64,000 bases of DNA from Entomortierella parvispora (lineage: Eukaryota; Mortierellomycota; Mortierellomycetes; Mortierellales; Mortierellaceae), in assembly GCA_963573315.1 (NCBI GenBank), contig OY752142.1, forward strand, positions 186,001 through 250,000. Direction: 5' to 3'. Under the pieces are notes generated by a model, which did not search any database, was not told where the DNA came from, and worked only from the letters and a program-made list of their open reading frames with translations. A program made the position numbers and the translations under genes. Below, in pieces: positions 1 through 11,963 of the stretch (positions are counted from its first letter, which is position 1; every line of letters begins with the position of its first letter).

Positions 1-134
1 TGGGTGTGAATGGCGGCGGATGGATGCAATCTTGTGTATCCCTCATGGACGAGATTGTAAGAGGCCAGGTACTTTGCATTAGGCGAGTAGAGGGTGAGAA
101 AGTTTGAGTGCTTGAAGGGTTCAGTGAAGTCCAT
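1..134 (-). CDS. WRAP73/WDR8-like WD-repeat protein, 5' end only
   Basis: The minus strand opens with an ATG at 134 and stays open to the left edge, giving the first 44 residues of a protein cut by the window. The start MDFTEPFKHSNFL followed by YSPNAKYLAS fits the start of WRAP73/WDR8 (human family members begin M-N-F-S-E-x-F-K and then F-S-P-x-G-K-Y-L-A-S), a WD-repeat protein of spindle poles and centrosomes. The stretch upstream on the minus strand is pyrimidine-rich, like the leaders of the other genes here, and holds no earlier in-frame ATG close by. It lies tail-to-head behind the Sel1-repeat gene on the same strand, with only 129 bases between that gene's stop and this ATG. After about residue 28 the similarity fades, so an exon end may lie inside the piece. 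The call is from memory of the family signature and is tentative; only the start codon and open frame are seen. Confidence 0.5.
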   Translation of the reverse strand, partial: MDFTEPFKHSNFLTLYSPNAKYLASYNLVHEGYTRLHPSAAIHT

Positions 135-263
135 GGTGGCAGCAGAGTGCCGGGTGCATGCAGCAACAATGGAAACAACAGTGAAAAGGAGAAGGAGAGG
201 TTCGCGTCTCGAGAAAGGGACATGACAAAAATTGGCGGTCACGTGCAGGAGCGATATTTGGGG

Positions 264-3248
264 TTATTGACCTCCAAGGCCAACACCACCTTGGAATATT
301 TTATCAACTGTACTTTGGGCATCTGGGTCTCCTTGCCCAGCAGCCTTCAAATACCAATCCATGGCCTTTCTGTAGTCTTGCGAAACACCCTGGCCTTTGT
401 GGTACATTGATCCAATGTTGCGCTGGGCAGCGGCTTCCTCTTGCTCGGCAGCTTTCAAAAACCACTCCATGGCTTTCTGATAGTCCTTGGGAACACCGTT
501 TCCGGCAAGATATATCTCACCTAAGCAGCACATGGCAGAAGCGAATCCCTGTTTGGCGGCCTTCGTATACCACTTAATGGCTTTCAGATAGTCCCTCGAA
601 ACACCATGGCCAAGGTGATACATCAAACCAATCGTACCTTGGGCAACGACATTTGCTGGGTCGACAACCTTCAAACTCCACTCCTTCGCTTTCTGGAAGT
701 CCTGAGGAACGCCGTTGCCAACAAGGTAAATGTCGCCTACGATGTACTGCGAATCAGTGTCTTCCTGCTCGGCAGCCCTCAAATACCAATCCATGGCTTT
801 TTCGTAGTTTTTGGGAACACCAGTTCCACCATAGTGCCTCGCGCCTATGTTGCTCTTTGCACTGGCATCTCCTTGTTCGGCAGCCTTCAGATACCACTCC
901 ATAGCTTTCTCATAGTCTTGAGAAACACCCTGGCCATTGTCGCACATGGAGCCAATGTCGCTCTGGGCACCGGCATGTCCATGTTCGGCGGCCTTCAAAT
1001 ACCACTCCATGGCTTTTTGGTAGTCCAATAAAACGCCCTGGCCAGCATGGTACATAAAGCCAATGCTACACTGAGAATTAATGTTTCCTTGCTCAGCGGC
1101 CTTCAGATACCATTCCATGGCTTTATGGTAGTCCTGCGAAACACCCTGGCCGTTCTGGTACATGTAGCCGATGTTGTTCTGGGCACTGGCGTTTCCTTGA
1201 TCGGCGGCCTTTAAAAACCACTCCATGGCTTTCTGGTAGGACTGGGAGGCTCCCTCGCCTTCCAGACATATCACGCCAACGCAGTAATAGGACTTTGTTT
1301 CCGCGTTTCCTTCCTCGAAGGGCTTCCAGTTCCACTTCATCACTTTTCGCTGTTGCGGATGAACTTGACCGTTCTGATACATAAAGCCAATATTGTTCTG
1401 AGCACTGGGGTTTCCTTGTGCGGCGGCCCTCAAAAGCCACTCTATGGCTTTCTTGCAGTCCACTGGAACACCTTGACCACTCTGGTACATGAGGCCAATG
1501 TTGTTCTGCGCATTGGAATGGTCTTGCTCCGCGGCTTTTAAACACCACTCCATAGCTTTCTGGTAATCCTGTGGAACTCCCACGCCATCTTGGCATATCA
1601 AACCAAAGTTGCACTGAGCGCTGGCGTATCCTTGCTCGGCGGCCATCAAATTCCACTCTTTTGCCTTATCGTAGTCCTGTGGAGTACCTTTGCCATTATA
1701 GTACATCGCGCCTATGGCGCATTGAGCGCTGGCGTATCCTTGGTGAGCAGCCTTTAGATACCACTCCATGGCCTTCTGGTAGTTCTGAACAACGCCCTTG
1801 CCCTCGTAGTACAAATTGCCCATGCTTTTCAGCGCTGAAGCATATCCTTGCTTGGCCGACTTGAGATACCACTCGATGGCTTTGACAAAATCCTGGGACA
1901 CTCCACGACCATTGCAGTACATGTCGCCTGCATAGTTTTCAGCAGCGGCGTGACCTTGATTGGCGGCCTTGAGATAGCTCTTCATTGCCTTCGTGTAGTC
2001 TTGTGGAGTACCCTTGCCGTGATAGTACATGATTCCTAGGCAAAATTGGGCGTTGGCATTCCCTTGATCTGCTGCCTTCAAGTACCACTCCAGAGCCTTG
2101 AAATTATTAAGCGGAACACCACTCCCTTGTTGGTAAAGGAAACCGAGGTTGTACTGGGCTACGGCGTGTCCTTGGCTGGCTGCCCTCGAGTACCATTCCA
2201 CAGCTCTTTGTTGGTCCTGATCAATGCCATCGCCTTCATCATACATCGTTGCTAAGCTGAACTGAGCGTCGACCTCTCCTTGACTGGCGGCCTTCAAATA
2301 CCACTCGACAGCTTTGAGTTTGTCCTGAGTGATAATGTCGCCAACACAATGTAATAACCCTATATAGTACTGGGCCTGAGAAAGTCCCTGGTTCGCCGCC
2401 TTCTTGTACCACTCCACTGCCACAAAAATGTCCAGAGGAACACCTTTGCCATGATGGTAAAGGTAGCCAAGGTTATATTGACTCATTGCATGTCCCTGGT
2501 TGGCTGCCTTCGAATACCATTCCGCAGCTAAATAGTGGTCCTGGACCACTCCCTCGCCCGCATCATACATTGTGCCAATACTGAATTGTGCAATTGCATA
2601 TCCTTTGTCAGAGGCCCTCAAATACCACCTCATGGCTTTCGATAGGTCCCGTGGCACCCCGTAGCCATCGTAATACATCGCGCCAACACTGAACTCAGCT
2701 ATTACATTTCCCTGGTTGGCGGCCTTCATAATCCATTCCAGCGCCTTGGGGGGATCGTTCTCTCGACGATAAAACATTCCCAGGTTGAACTGGGCATCGG
2801 CAAATCCTTGGTCGGCAGCCCTGAAAAACCACTCTTTGGCGGTCGAGTCGCTCTTTGAAACGCCCTTTCCGTCACGGTAGAGGACGCCGATACTATTCTG
2901 GGCAGAGGCGTTTCCTTGGCGGGCTGCTTTGAGATACCATACCATTGCCGAAGAATAGCTCTGAGGAATACCGTCACCGTAGTCATACATTTGTCCAACA
3001 TTATTCCGGGCAATCGGATTTCCTTCGATTAATTCATCCAATCTAAAATGAAGTTGATTCATGCCACGAGGCAACCAGTGATTAGAACAGAGCTGAAGCT
3101 ATTCTTGAGACGAGCATAACTGGGCGAGTTTTAGAGGATTTTGACATTGTTACCTGAGTCTATTCAATTCGTGTGTCAAACTGGAGTAATCCTGGTCATC
3201 GGCATGAAAAGTATCATCGGGAAACGTCAACGTCGGGGTATCTTCCAT
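264..3248 (-). CDS. Sel1-repeat protein (about 26 tandem repeats)
   Basis: Two exons: 3248-3154 and 3042-264, with an intron at 3043-3153 (GTAACA donor, TTTTAG acceptor). Splicing joins NRL to RLDELIEGN in frame and gives 957 residues. After about 33 acidic N-terminal residues the whole protein is a solenoid of roughly 26 copies of a 36-residue unit with the consensus Y-x-x-G-x-GV-x-x-x-x-x-KA-x-E-W-x-x-KAA-x-QG-x-A-x-AQ, the Sel1 form of the TPR fold. Sel1 proteins act as adaptors holding protein complexes together, for example in ER-associated degradation or signalling. No kinase, signal peptide or membrane segment is visible, so the partner is unknown. One unit near 1300-1390 is degenerate (Q-V-H-P-Q-Q). 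Units differ in sequence but are regular in length, so the DNA is a diverged 108-bp tandem array. The gene shares an 863-bp divergent promoter region with ERV41. Confidence 0.85.
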
Positions 3249-4111
3249 GAAACGGATGGATGGATTCGAAGGAGGCCGTGAATGATCTGTGAAGACGAGT
3301 GCGGGAGCGAAGGGAGAGGAGAAGGGCGATCGCAAGCTTGGATCTCTTTTCTCGGCGAGGGCGAGGTGCTTTACGTTAGTCTCGTGGTTCCACAAAGAAA
3401 ATTTCAGGGGAACAGAGGGGCCGGGACGCGCGCGCAAAGTTCACCGCACCTTGATTGGAAACTGGCATGCAGATAGTGGTCGAGGAGCAGATGTTGATTT
3501 CCTTCTGGGTGCAAGCACCTTGTACAGTACGTGTGCAGCAATGTAGCGCCTCATTGAGGTGCCAGTGATGTGGAATGTTAGGTGGCATGGACTCAAGAGC
3601 TGTTCTTGCTTGTTGCATGGGAAACAAAAGACCGTTTAATATTATTACGCAGACCAAAATTTGCGCCGAAAATAAACTCTTTGTCCTGTCACGTAAAACC
3701 CCGGACATGATCTTTTTTGTAGGGATGGTTGTTGTGGGTAACTGTGTTTCTTTTGATCGAGTTGAGCAATTGATATTGATAGACTTAGTAATCTATGACC
3801 TTCATCTCGACCGCAAGAAAGATTTGGCTTCACTGTCAAAGTCCAGAGCTCAGGCCAGGTCAAGCACCCTGGAGACTGAAACAAAAAAAAAAAAAAAAAA
3901 GAGTCGCGCCGAGTCACACCCTTAAGGAGCCACTTTGCCCAAAGGAAAAGGGGTGAGGATGCATCCATCTCTCTGGCGTCCATTGACTGGCTCATCTCGA
4001 CCCAGCGCAACAAGTTCTTTTTGTTTCTCATTCTCTCGTTCTCTCTTTCCTTCTCCACGACATCCCCCCGCACTCCAAAGACTCTCTCCTCGCTCTCGAC
4101 AAGTCGACATC
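3249..4111. other. Divergent intergenic region between the Sel1 gene and ERV41
   Basis: No convincing gene. It must hold the promoters of both flanking genes. It contains an 18-base A run near 3883-3900 and, from about 4015, a pyrimidine-rich CTCTCC leader directly before the ERV41 start. No clear TATA box was found. Confidence 0.6.
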
Positions 4112-5742
4112 ATGCAGTTCAAGGAGTTTGATGCGTTCCCCAAGGTCGAGTCTGGATTCGTCAAGCGGACTGGCTCCGGAGGCATCTTGACCCTGATGGT
4201 CTCGGTCATCCTGTGTCTCCTGGTCATGGGCGAAATCAGGGACTACATGAGCCTCAAGAACGACTACAGCTTCCTGGTCGACCCCCTCGTCAACCACGAA
4301 CTCCAGATTAACCTGGACATTACCGTCGCCATGCCCTGCGAAGGTACGTTCTGACCTTGAGACATCCTTGTGCTTGCGGACATCCAATCAGAACCAATTC
4401 TGATGAACGAGACGGCACTAATGATACTCATACCCTTTTCCTTCCTGCGCGCCTAGCCTTGTCGATCGATCTTCGGGATATTGCAGAGGTCAAGCTCCAA
4501 CTGTCAGACAGAGTTGAAAAGATCCCTACAGTACGTGCACCTATAATGAACATTCCTGTACAACCCTTGCTCTTTTCTCCGAGATGGGCTACAAGGACAC
4601 GGACATGGCGATTTTTCTTTGTCTCCTATTCATCTCGGCCACTTTGCTAACCCCAACACGACATCTGCTTTTACTAGCACTTTGCTTTGAGCTCCAGCGC
4701 ACACTCGGAACACATTCGCAACCAACCTCTTAATGTTCAAAAGCTCATCAGGGCCGCCAGCAGGACTGCCGCCCTCGAGAAAGCTAGCAAAGGTATCAAT
4801 TGACAACAGGAGGGAATTAGACGAGGTTCATGACGGAATCGACTCGTGTACATTGTTTAGGTTGATGCTGACGTTCCACCCACTCCCACTAATAGGTGAC
4901 GAGGACCACAAGGCATGCCGAATTCATGGAAGCTTCAAAGCCAACAAACTCAGTGGAAACATGCATATCACCGCAGTCGGTCATGGATACTTTGGAACTC
5001 ATGCCGACCACAACGGTATGATGCCTGTCTTTACTTGGACATTGCTTCTACAGTGGATCTTTCGAAATGGCTTTCTAATTTTTTCTTCATCCTCACCTTT
5101 TAGTCATGAACATGACCCACAAGATTGACGAACTGTCATTCGGCGACTTGTACCCCAACATTGTCAACCCTTTGGATGATAGCTTTGAACTCTCTAAATC
5201 ACGTAACGACCAACTACTCGCAGAGATCTTTTTTTTTTTTTTTTTTTTTTTTGGACGTCGAGTGTGCAACATGGAGAACTCAACTAGGATTTATCTTTGG
5301 TTTATTCTTAGCTTTCGAGGCATTCCAGTACTTTTTGGTTGTCGTACCAACCATCTATGTCGGTAAGGACCTTTTACTCGATCCGCAATTGAAACTGCTC
5401 CATTTGTGGTCGAGAAATGTTGCTTAAATTGTTCATATTTCTTTAATTGTTTTAGACCGCTCTGGCAAGACCCTCTTGACGAACCAATACTCTGTCAGTG
5501 AATATCATCGCGTGTTTGAGGAACACCAAGATTATCCTGGTTTGTTTTTCAAGTACGATTTCGAGCCCATGACGTTGAGGATTACGGAGGAATCCTCCAT
5601 GTCATTTGGTCACCTGTTGGTCCGTTTGGCTGGTCTGATCGGGGGCTACTTTGTGACGGCAGGCATGGCCCACAAGGTCTTGAGCGCAGCCTATTACACA
5701 GTTAAACCTGAGGAACCGACATTGAGGAGACACAATGTTTAG
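4112..5742 (+). CDS. ERV41: ERGIC2/Erv41-like ER-Golgi vesicle protein
   Basis: Seven exons: 4112-4343, 4457-4530, 4678-4792, 4896-5015, 5104-5202, 5312-5362, 5456-5742; every junction closes in phase and yields 325 residues (yeast Erv41 has 352). Erv41 forms a complex with Erv46 that cycles between ER and Golgi in COPII/COPI vesicles and retrieves luminal proteins. Seen here: the N-terminal FDAFPK box (residues 6-11), a first membrane span at about 24-45, the luminal box INLDITVAMPC typical of ERGIC2 rather than ERGIC3/Erv46 (no Erv46 cysteine cluster), then CRIHG, N-x-x-SGN-x-HIT, FSFGD-like LSFGDLYP with NPLDD, FQYFLVVVPT, NQYSV, and GLFFKYDFEP before the C-terminal span (about 285-310). 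Intron 5 contains a run of over 20 T. The short tail lacks an obvious di-lysine ER signal. Confidence 0.93.
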
Positions 5743-8676
5743 ATTTCCCCTTTCTCTATATAACATTTCCCTCTCCACTGTTGGACAGAGCACAGGTTAG
5801 ACATAGGACTGGCTTTTCATAGAAATATCAGTGCAAAGATAAACCGATTTTGATACCAACCCTCCTGAACCTCATGCAAGGGGGGACCACCTCGGCGGTG
5901 GGTCATCCTGTTTACCTAGTCTATGCAAAAAAAAGTCGGAAACCATGTACGGCGTTCCCATGCACAACAAAAAAAATCATGATGGGCGTACGGATGATCG
6001 ATGGGTGTGGGAAAGGAAAAAAAAAAAAAAAGCACTGCAGCAAAGCCTCACGCGAATCTCACGCTTTTTTTCGCGTTTTGGATTTGGAAATCGCACAGCC
6101 TTTTTACTCATGACAACTCGACAGAGGCCGAGGTCGCCCCTTCATCGCCGAACAATATCAACAAATCAAAAAAACAAGAGACTGGACTTTTGGGCAACAG
6201 GGCCGTGTAAACATGGAGCCGGGAGTAAAGGGGAGGAAGGGAGATGCGAAAGTGGCGCTGCAGCTACAGTATATACATACTTTTTTCAGGTCAGCAAGGC
6301 GTTGAGCTACATGCACGAGCACCGCCCAATGATCGGGTACCAAAAAGGTATCCATGCATTCGTAAAAGAAAAACAAAAACGAACGCTCGTGATGTTGACT
6401 CTTCTTTTTTTTTTTTTATTCTTCTCTGTACCCCCTCCTGGGGTCAGTCCGTGCATGCCGATTCTAGACCTCTCATAGAAAAACACAGAAAGAAAAAACC
6501 ATGAGAGAATGTCGATGGATTATCCTCTTCCGGATTTGTTGACAAGGATTTGTTGAAAATCGGAAAGAAGGAAGGAAGGAAGAATAGAAGGAAGGGGAGT
6601 GACATTGTTGTCAACAGTTGTCTCCTTCAAGTGCTGCTGAAAAAGTCAGAAATGAACTCTGAATGATCGATCGATGGAAAGGGCGGCAAAAGCTCTTCCC
6701 GAAAAAAAAAAAAAAAAAAACTGGTGAATGGATGCATGCTCTCTCTGACAGCACGCCCGGACATCTCTTTTTCAAAAAAAAAAAAAAAAAAAAAAAAAAT
6801 TCTGGGAACGGCTAGATCAACCTGGTCAACGTCCATTGATTGCTTCCGTGCTGTTTCAATTGAGCACCATGCAGGGACCAGACGGATACCAGAGATGGTA
6901 CAGCAGTCTGGCCTGCGCACAGAGATTGAAAAAGAGAGGCTCATTTGACGGATGCCAAGGAATAATGAAAAAAAGAGAGACAGATGGGGGGCGACTTTTC
7001 TCCGGCCTAGCTGTCCAGCCGCCGTCTTTTGTGTTTGGACTTTGCCTTATTGGCGTCTTTGTCATTGCCGTCTGACATTCTTGGCCCGGTTGCTGGCGAC
7101 GGTGGCAACACCTGTGCGGCGGCGGGGGGGTGGGAGAGGGGATGTGAACAACACAGAGGGGAGGAGGCGGGGCTCCCTGACCGCCGCAGCACGATCAGCG
7201 CCTTCAAAGAAAAAAAAATCTTTGCATGCAGAGCAACCTAATTTCAGGAGTGCTGCAACAAGGTTTTCCTCCTTGTTGTATCGATTCTACTCTATGTGCT
7301 TTAAGCAAACTGGGAGAGAGGGAGAGAACAAAAAAAAATCTCGGTGCCACCAGACCAGCAGGGGGGGATTGTCGCTCGCTTTTGTCTTTTTTAGGATGTG
7401 GCACTGTGCGTTTGTTTCCGCATTCTCGCCAACTGTCAACTATCCGGCTCTCAATGTCCCCGACTGCAAAAGTGTCGGTGTGTGCTGGTGCATGTGTGCT
7501 GGTGTGTGTGTGTGTGTGTGTGTGTGTATCTATAATGTGGTGTGAGTCGAGCTCTGTTTTTTGTTTGACTAATAAACGAAAACACAAATCGTTTGCCCTC
7601 CTCCTCCTCCTCTGCCAGAGGCCAATTGGACTTTGCCATGCTGGCCCCTGTCCAAAAGATGAAGGACCAGAGTTTCGCATCTTGAGTTGGTTACCGGTGT
7701 GGAGGGTCCAGACAGGGAAGAGATCATCACCGTTGCTGTCCAGCTGGGTTGGACTCATGCAAGCTCTAATTGCTCATCCAAGTAGCGGCAAGGACAAGAG
7801 ATCTTTTTAAATTGTTAACAGTCCTGCTGGTCCGTCAATCCAATCTAGTGAATCAACAGAGGCGGTGCAAAGACCAAAAGAAGTAAGCAAGAAAAAAATG
7901 GGGTGTAACAAAGCTCCAGTGGCGTGTGAGCCATAATGAGCTGTTGATCGGAGCCGTAGTCATCTTCCCCAACGACTTGCAGCAGCAGGCCGACAAAGCT
8001 GGCAATGGGACTGAGGGACTGGCGGACTGGCGGACATGAAGGCGATACCGAGCACCAGCTTCCTGCCGACTGCCTGCGCTGCAGCCCCGTTTGCCTCCAT
8101 TTCGGATCGCGGATCGACCCGGTTCTGACAGCAGAGGATGGACCGTCACCAAGCGGCTCAATGTTTATCTGACTTTGAGTGCGGGTGCAACGAATTGGGC
8201 TGTGAAATCAAACAAACACAAACATGAAAGTGACGAGGAGGAAGAAGAGGAAGCGGAGGCGCGTGTTCAGGAACACAGGGAAGGAGAGGCCCGCGGACGG
8301 GTCTCTTTTTTTAGGTTGCCATGCAACAGAAAAGAGACCTCTTCTTCTGCAGCAGAGCCCGAGCATCGACGACCGACTCACCCCATACAGCCGACTTTTT
8401 GCACCTCCGACTCTTTGCTGGAGAGGAAACAACTGCCACACACACCCCCTGCCTGGCTCTCGGCCCTCTCTCCCCAGGTCCTGGACCCAATTGGCGATTT
8501 GGGAGACATTGTTTCGTCGGCTGCTTGCTTACACAAGTATATAAGCCGGTCGCAATCCCCTGGTTTTCTATCTTTTCCTCTTTTTTTCTTTCTCAGTCTT
8601 TTTTTTCGATTTCTTTCAAAAAGTCTCTTTCACAGAACACCTCCCCCCCCCTCCTTCTCTTCTTCATATTCACGTC
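5743..8676. other. Gene-free 2.9 kb
   Basis: I see no coding region that survives inspection. The stretch holds many homopolymers (A17-A26 tracts near 6015, 6703 and 6774; T runs near 6405), a GGAA/GAAG tract near 6565-6600, a (TG)n microsatellite at about 7503-7528 and a CTC triplet run near 7600. Open frames on both strands are low-complexity readings of these. The right end is the promoter and CT-rich leader of the gene at 8677. Confidence 0.55.
8538..8544 (+). promoter_or_regulatory. TATA box of the gene at 8677
   Basis: TATATAA followed by GCC lies 133-139 bases before the start codon; a long CT-rich leader with T runs follows, so transcription probably starts about 30 bases further on. 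The spacing is typical but the function is inferred. Confidence 0.5.
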
Positions 8677-9657
8677 ATGTCGGCCCCACCAGAGCAGCCC
8701 GTCTATTACTCGCCTGCGCCTGTTCCACAGGACCCCAATGTCCAATATATCCAGCCTCAACAACAGCAGTTTCAGCAGACTCCCTCCCCCGCGTTTGAGT
8801 ACGTGACCCCTGGACAGCCCGGCATTCAACCCCAACCCGTCTACTCGCCTCAGGTCCAGAACACGACGCTCCAGCAGCCCTACTACCCTGCTGAGACTCC
8901 CCAGTTGCAGCACCAGCAGATGTATCAGGCTCAGCCTGAGCTTCAGCAGGCTCCCCCAGTTGTGTTTGCTGCCGCCCACACCACCTCGAACATGCCCATC
9001 GTCACCCGCGGCGACGGTCGTGGTTTGACTGGCAAGTTCCACCAGTTTGAGCAGTGCTGCCTGTGCCTTCCCTTGCACACTGGAGGCTTGATCATCACCT
9101 TCTTGATGGTCATCTTTTACGGATACTGTGGTCTTGCCTTGCTCACCTCAGGCTTCTACACTGGTAAGAGTCCATTGTACATGATATCCAAGACAAGGAG
9201 TTAAAAGTGAAACCAAAAAGAACCCCTGGCCCATGCTGATGCTGTCATACTGTTTTTTTTTACATCCTTAGGTTTCTACAGTGCTATTCTCATTGTGGTC
9301 GGAGTCTTGTACATGGGAGTGGCTATTCTGTCTGGCTATGGTTTCGCTGGTATCTACAAGGAGGAGCCTCTTTGGGTAGATCGTTACATTCGCTTCTTTG
9401 TCATCGGTTCCTTGGCCTGGGCTGTGTTGCAGGTCGTTCAGATTGCCATCGTTGCCTCTTACTACGGCAGATACGAGTTGGGAGGCGGATACTGGGCTGG
9501 CTGGATTGTGACCTTCCTCATTGGTCTTGGCTTCCAGTACTACTTCTGCTGCTGCTTGGTCTCTTACCAGAGAGTCTTGCACGCCAGAATCAACGGCGGT
9601 GATGGTGACAACGTTATCGTCGAGGCTTATGGTAGCAAGCCCATTCAGATGAACTAA
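8677..9657 (+). CDS. Four-span membrane protein with Pro/Gln-rich cytosolic N-terminus, family not recognised
   Basis: Two exons, 8677-9163 and 9272-9657, give 290 residues. Residues 1 to about 110 are rich in Pro, Gln and Tyr (runs such as QQQQFQQ and QPVYSPQ) and lack structure signals. A cysteine motif CCLCLP precedes the first of four hydrophobic spans (about 129-155, 163-190, 203-227, 238-262). The last span ends in FQYYFCCCLVSYQ, a possible palmitoylation site. The C-terminus is short and polar. Short loops and four spans suggest a tetraspan fold, such as fungal plasma-membrane tetraspans or MARVEL-like proteins, but I cannot name a family. The gene has a TATA box, a CT leader and a canonical AATAAA downstream, and its codon use looks like that of a well-expressed gene (few rare codons). 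Confidence 0.85.
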
Positions 9658-11963
9658 ATCTGCTTTCTTCCCTTACTCTTTGAAAAGAGCAAGAGCTCTC
9701 ATTCTCCGCACGCGCCTTTTGTTCATATCACTCAATATCTCCCAAAACTTTACTCCTGTACCATGTAATCAATAAAAAAAAAAGGAAACACCCAAATATC
9801 CGAGAGCTAAGAGCATGGGTTCACGGTCCAGGCAATTGACGTTCGTAACTTGATGTCAGAACAGGGTGAGAGAGATTCGACGTACTGTAGCTAAAAGTAC
9901 TGTCGTTGTTTTTTTTCTTGCCACGTACCACTCACGCGTCTTTTTCGCGTTGTTTGCCACCACCTTTTATGAACAAACTGGTTTTTTCACTTTGGCTTTC
10001 GCCCCTTCCCACACAATGGGAACACAGTCCACAGCCCTAGTTTCGACTGACCACTCAAGAGTTTGCGCCACCCTCTCCTCTCTCTCTTCTCTCTCTCCTC
10101 CTCTGTTGACCGACCCCTTTTACGCTCGGAAACTCCTCACGCGGACATGCCTTTTTGGGACACCTTTTTTTTTCCTGCTGGGAGAGGGTCAATGCCACAT
10201 GCGATTTGTTGTGTGTTCCGAGTCCCTCCTCTTCCCTTCTCTCTCTTTGGTGTTGTTCTCCGTGGGCACTGTAAAATAAAATTAACGAAAAAAAGGGAGA
10301 GTGGTGGGGGTAGGTCTAGCGCAATGTTGTTGAAGGGGGTAATGGCATTTATTTATTTTCGTCAACCGTGCACCTTTGCTTCCGACATTGTTGACGTTTC
10401 TTTTGGCAGAGTGTCTGTTCGCGCCTTACAGGGATTCCGAAGGGGCAAATAAGAATAAAAAGGATGAGATGTTCTTGTTGGAGAGAAGAGGACCATGCAC
10501 ATGCCCGCACAGGCTGTTTGTCGGAAGACAGGAATGGAGGACAATAGAGGATGCAAGCTAGTCTAGACTAGACGAGGAGAGAGAGAGGAAGAGAGGAAGA
10601 AGGGAGGTTGAGGAGAGACGAGGACTGACAAAAATCCGAGTCCGTGGGAGAGTTGAGACTAGGAACCGAAATGTCGTCTTCAAGAGGAAGGTGAATCCAA
10701 GAAGAGTGTGGGGAGGAGGAAGGGACGCAACAACAAATTGACCCGTGAACTTGGACTTGGCCATCTCTCTCTGTCTCTCTGTCTCGGTCCCCAACCTTGG
10801 ATCGAAAGACCACGCTTCCTGCCTCAACCACGAAACTAGAAGATTCACTTTCGGGAACCAACCTATTGAGTACAGACCACCCCAAGAACAAAGATCTGTG
10901 CGTTCTTTTTTCTCTTTTCCTTCGTGTGTTGAAAGGAAATGGAAACCCTGTTCAGCCGTGAGAACAAAAAAACACGCCAACAGAACATGGTCTAACGCCC
11001 AAAGGACCTTTGTCTCCTGATCGACTCACACACACACACACACACACTGACACAGTCTCTCTCTCTTTCTCTCTCTCATTTTATTTTTGTACAAATGTTG
11101 CCCTGGATGGGGTCGATGCAAGAGCGCCAGGCTTTTTAAATTTTTTTGCGCCTGGGAAGGTGATTTTCCAGTAGGATGGACCGGCCTAGATGTTGCATCA
11201 TGGACAAGGAGTTGGGAAAGGAGAGGAAAGTGAGAGGGGAACAGGATCAATAGGGAAAAGTCGGCATCTTCAATGGTCTCAATGTCGCGCGCCCTGCCCC
11301 CTTTTGTTGTATCAACATCAGCAAATCACCCCTGTGGATGATGCTCGGAAACAATGGACTAAAGAAAGAAACAAGGAAGATGATCCGGTCAGCCCTTGAG
11401 TTGGTGGTCAAACGTCAACAACACGATGGCTCCGAGAGGGGGTGATGAGGAGGAGGAGGATGAGGAGGATGATGCTGCTGCTGCTCAACAGGTGGAGGAC
11501 AGGCTGTCTTGAACGAGTGGCCACGGCGACAACCAGCGCGAATGGACGCGACCGAGGACAACAACAAACAGGAAGCGAGGGAGGTGGAATGGCATGGCAT
11601 GGCCCATCAAGAGCGGATAGGATATGGTTGTTGCTTGTGTGTTTGTTTGGCCGCAATGTTTCTCTCAAGAGAATTATGATGGTCTGTGGTCTAGTCTTGT
11701 CTGTCCGTTCCTTTATTTTCGCCGCTTCCTTCTTTGCTCCCCTCCCTTCTCTTCTCTCTCTCTCTCTATCCTTTTCCTTCGCGTCCCTTCTTCGCTTCCC
11801 TTCCTCTCTGCCTTCTCTCCCTTCCTCACTCCTCTCCCTCTCCACCCTCGACCGCTCCTTGACTCGCTCGGCCTCTCTCTTTGTACATACCTCGCCTTCA
11901 AACCAGCAACCCCTCCTTCCACTCCTCGCTCCACCTCAAGAGTTCTCATTTTTTCTCCCCAAC
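9658..11963. other. 3' UTR and long promoter region before PEPCK
   Basis: No credible gene. It contains CT/GA-rich blocks (10070-10100, 10575-10620, 11050-11080, 11740-11870), an (AC)n run at about 11029-11047 and a GAG/GAT triplet stretch near 11440-11490. The open frames on both strands are arginine/serine-rich readings of these blocks. The last 250 bases form a strongly pyrimidine-rich leader typical of a highly expressed gene. Confidence 0.55.
9771..9776 (+). terminator. Polyadenylation signal of the four-span membrane protein gene
   Basis: AATAAA leading into an A run 114 bases after the stop codon at 9657. Confidence 0.6.

Noticed and set aside
5945..7810. Several overlapping open frames of 100-200 residues on both strands
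   Set aside because: They are readings of homopolymers, TG repeats and CTC/GAG triplets, with Lys, Phe or Val-Cys runs and no splice structure.
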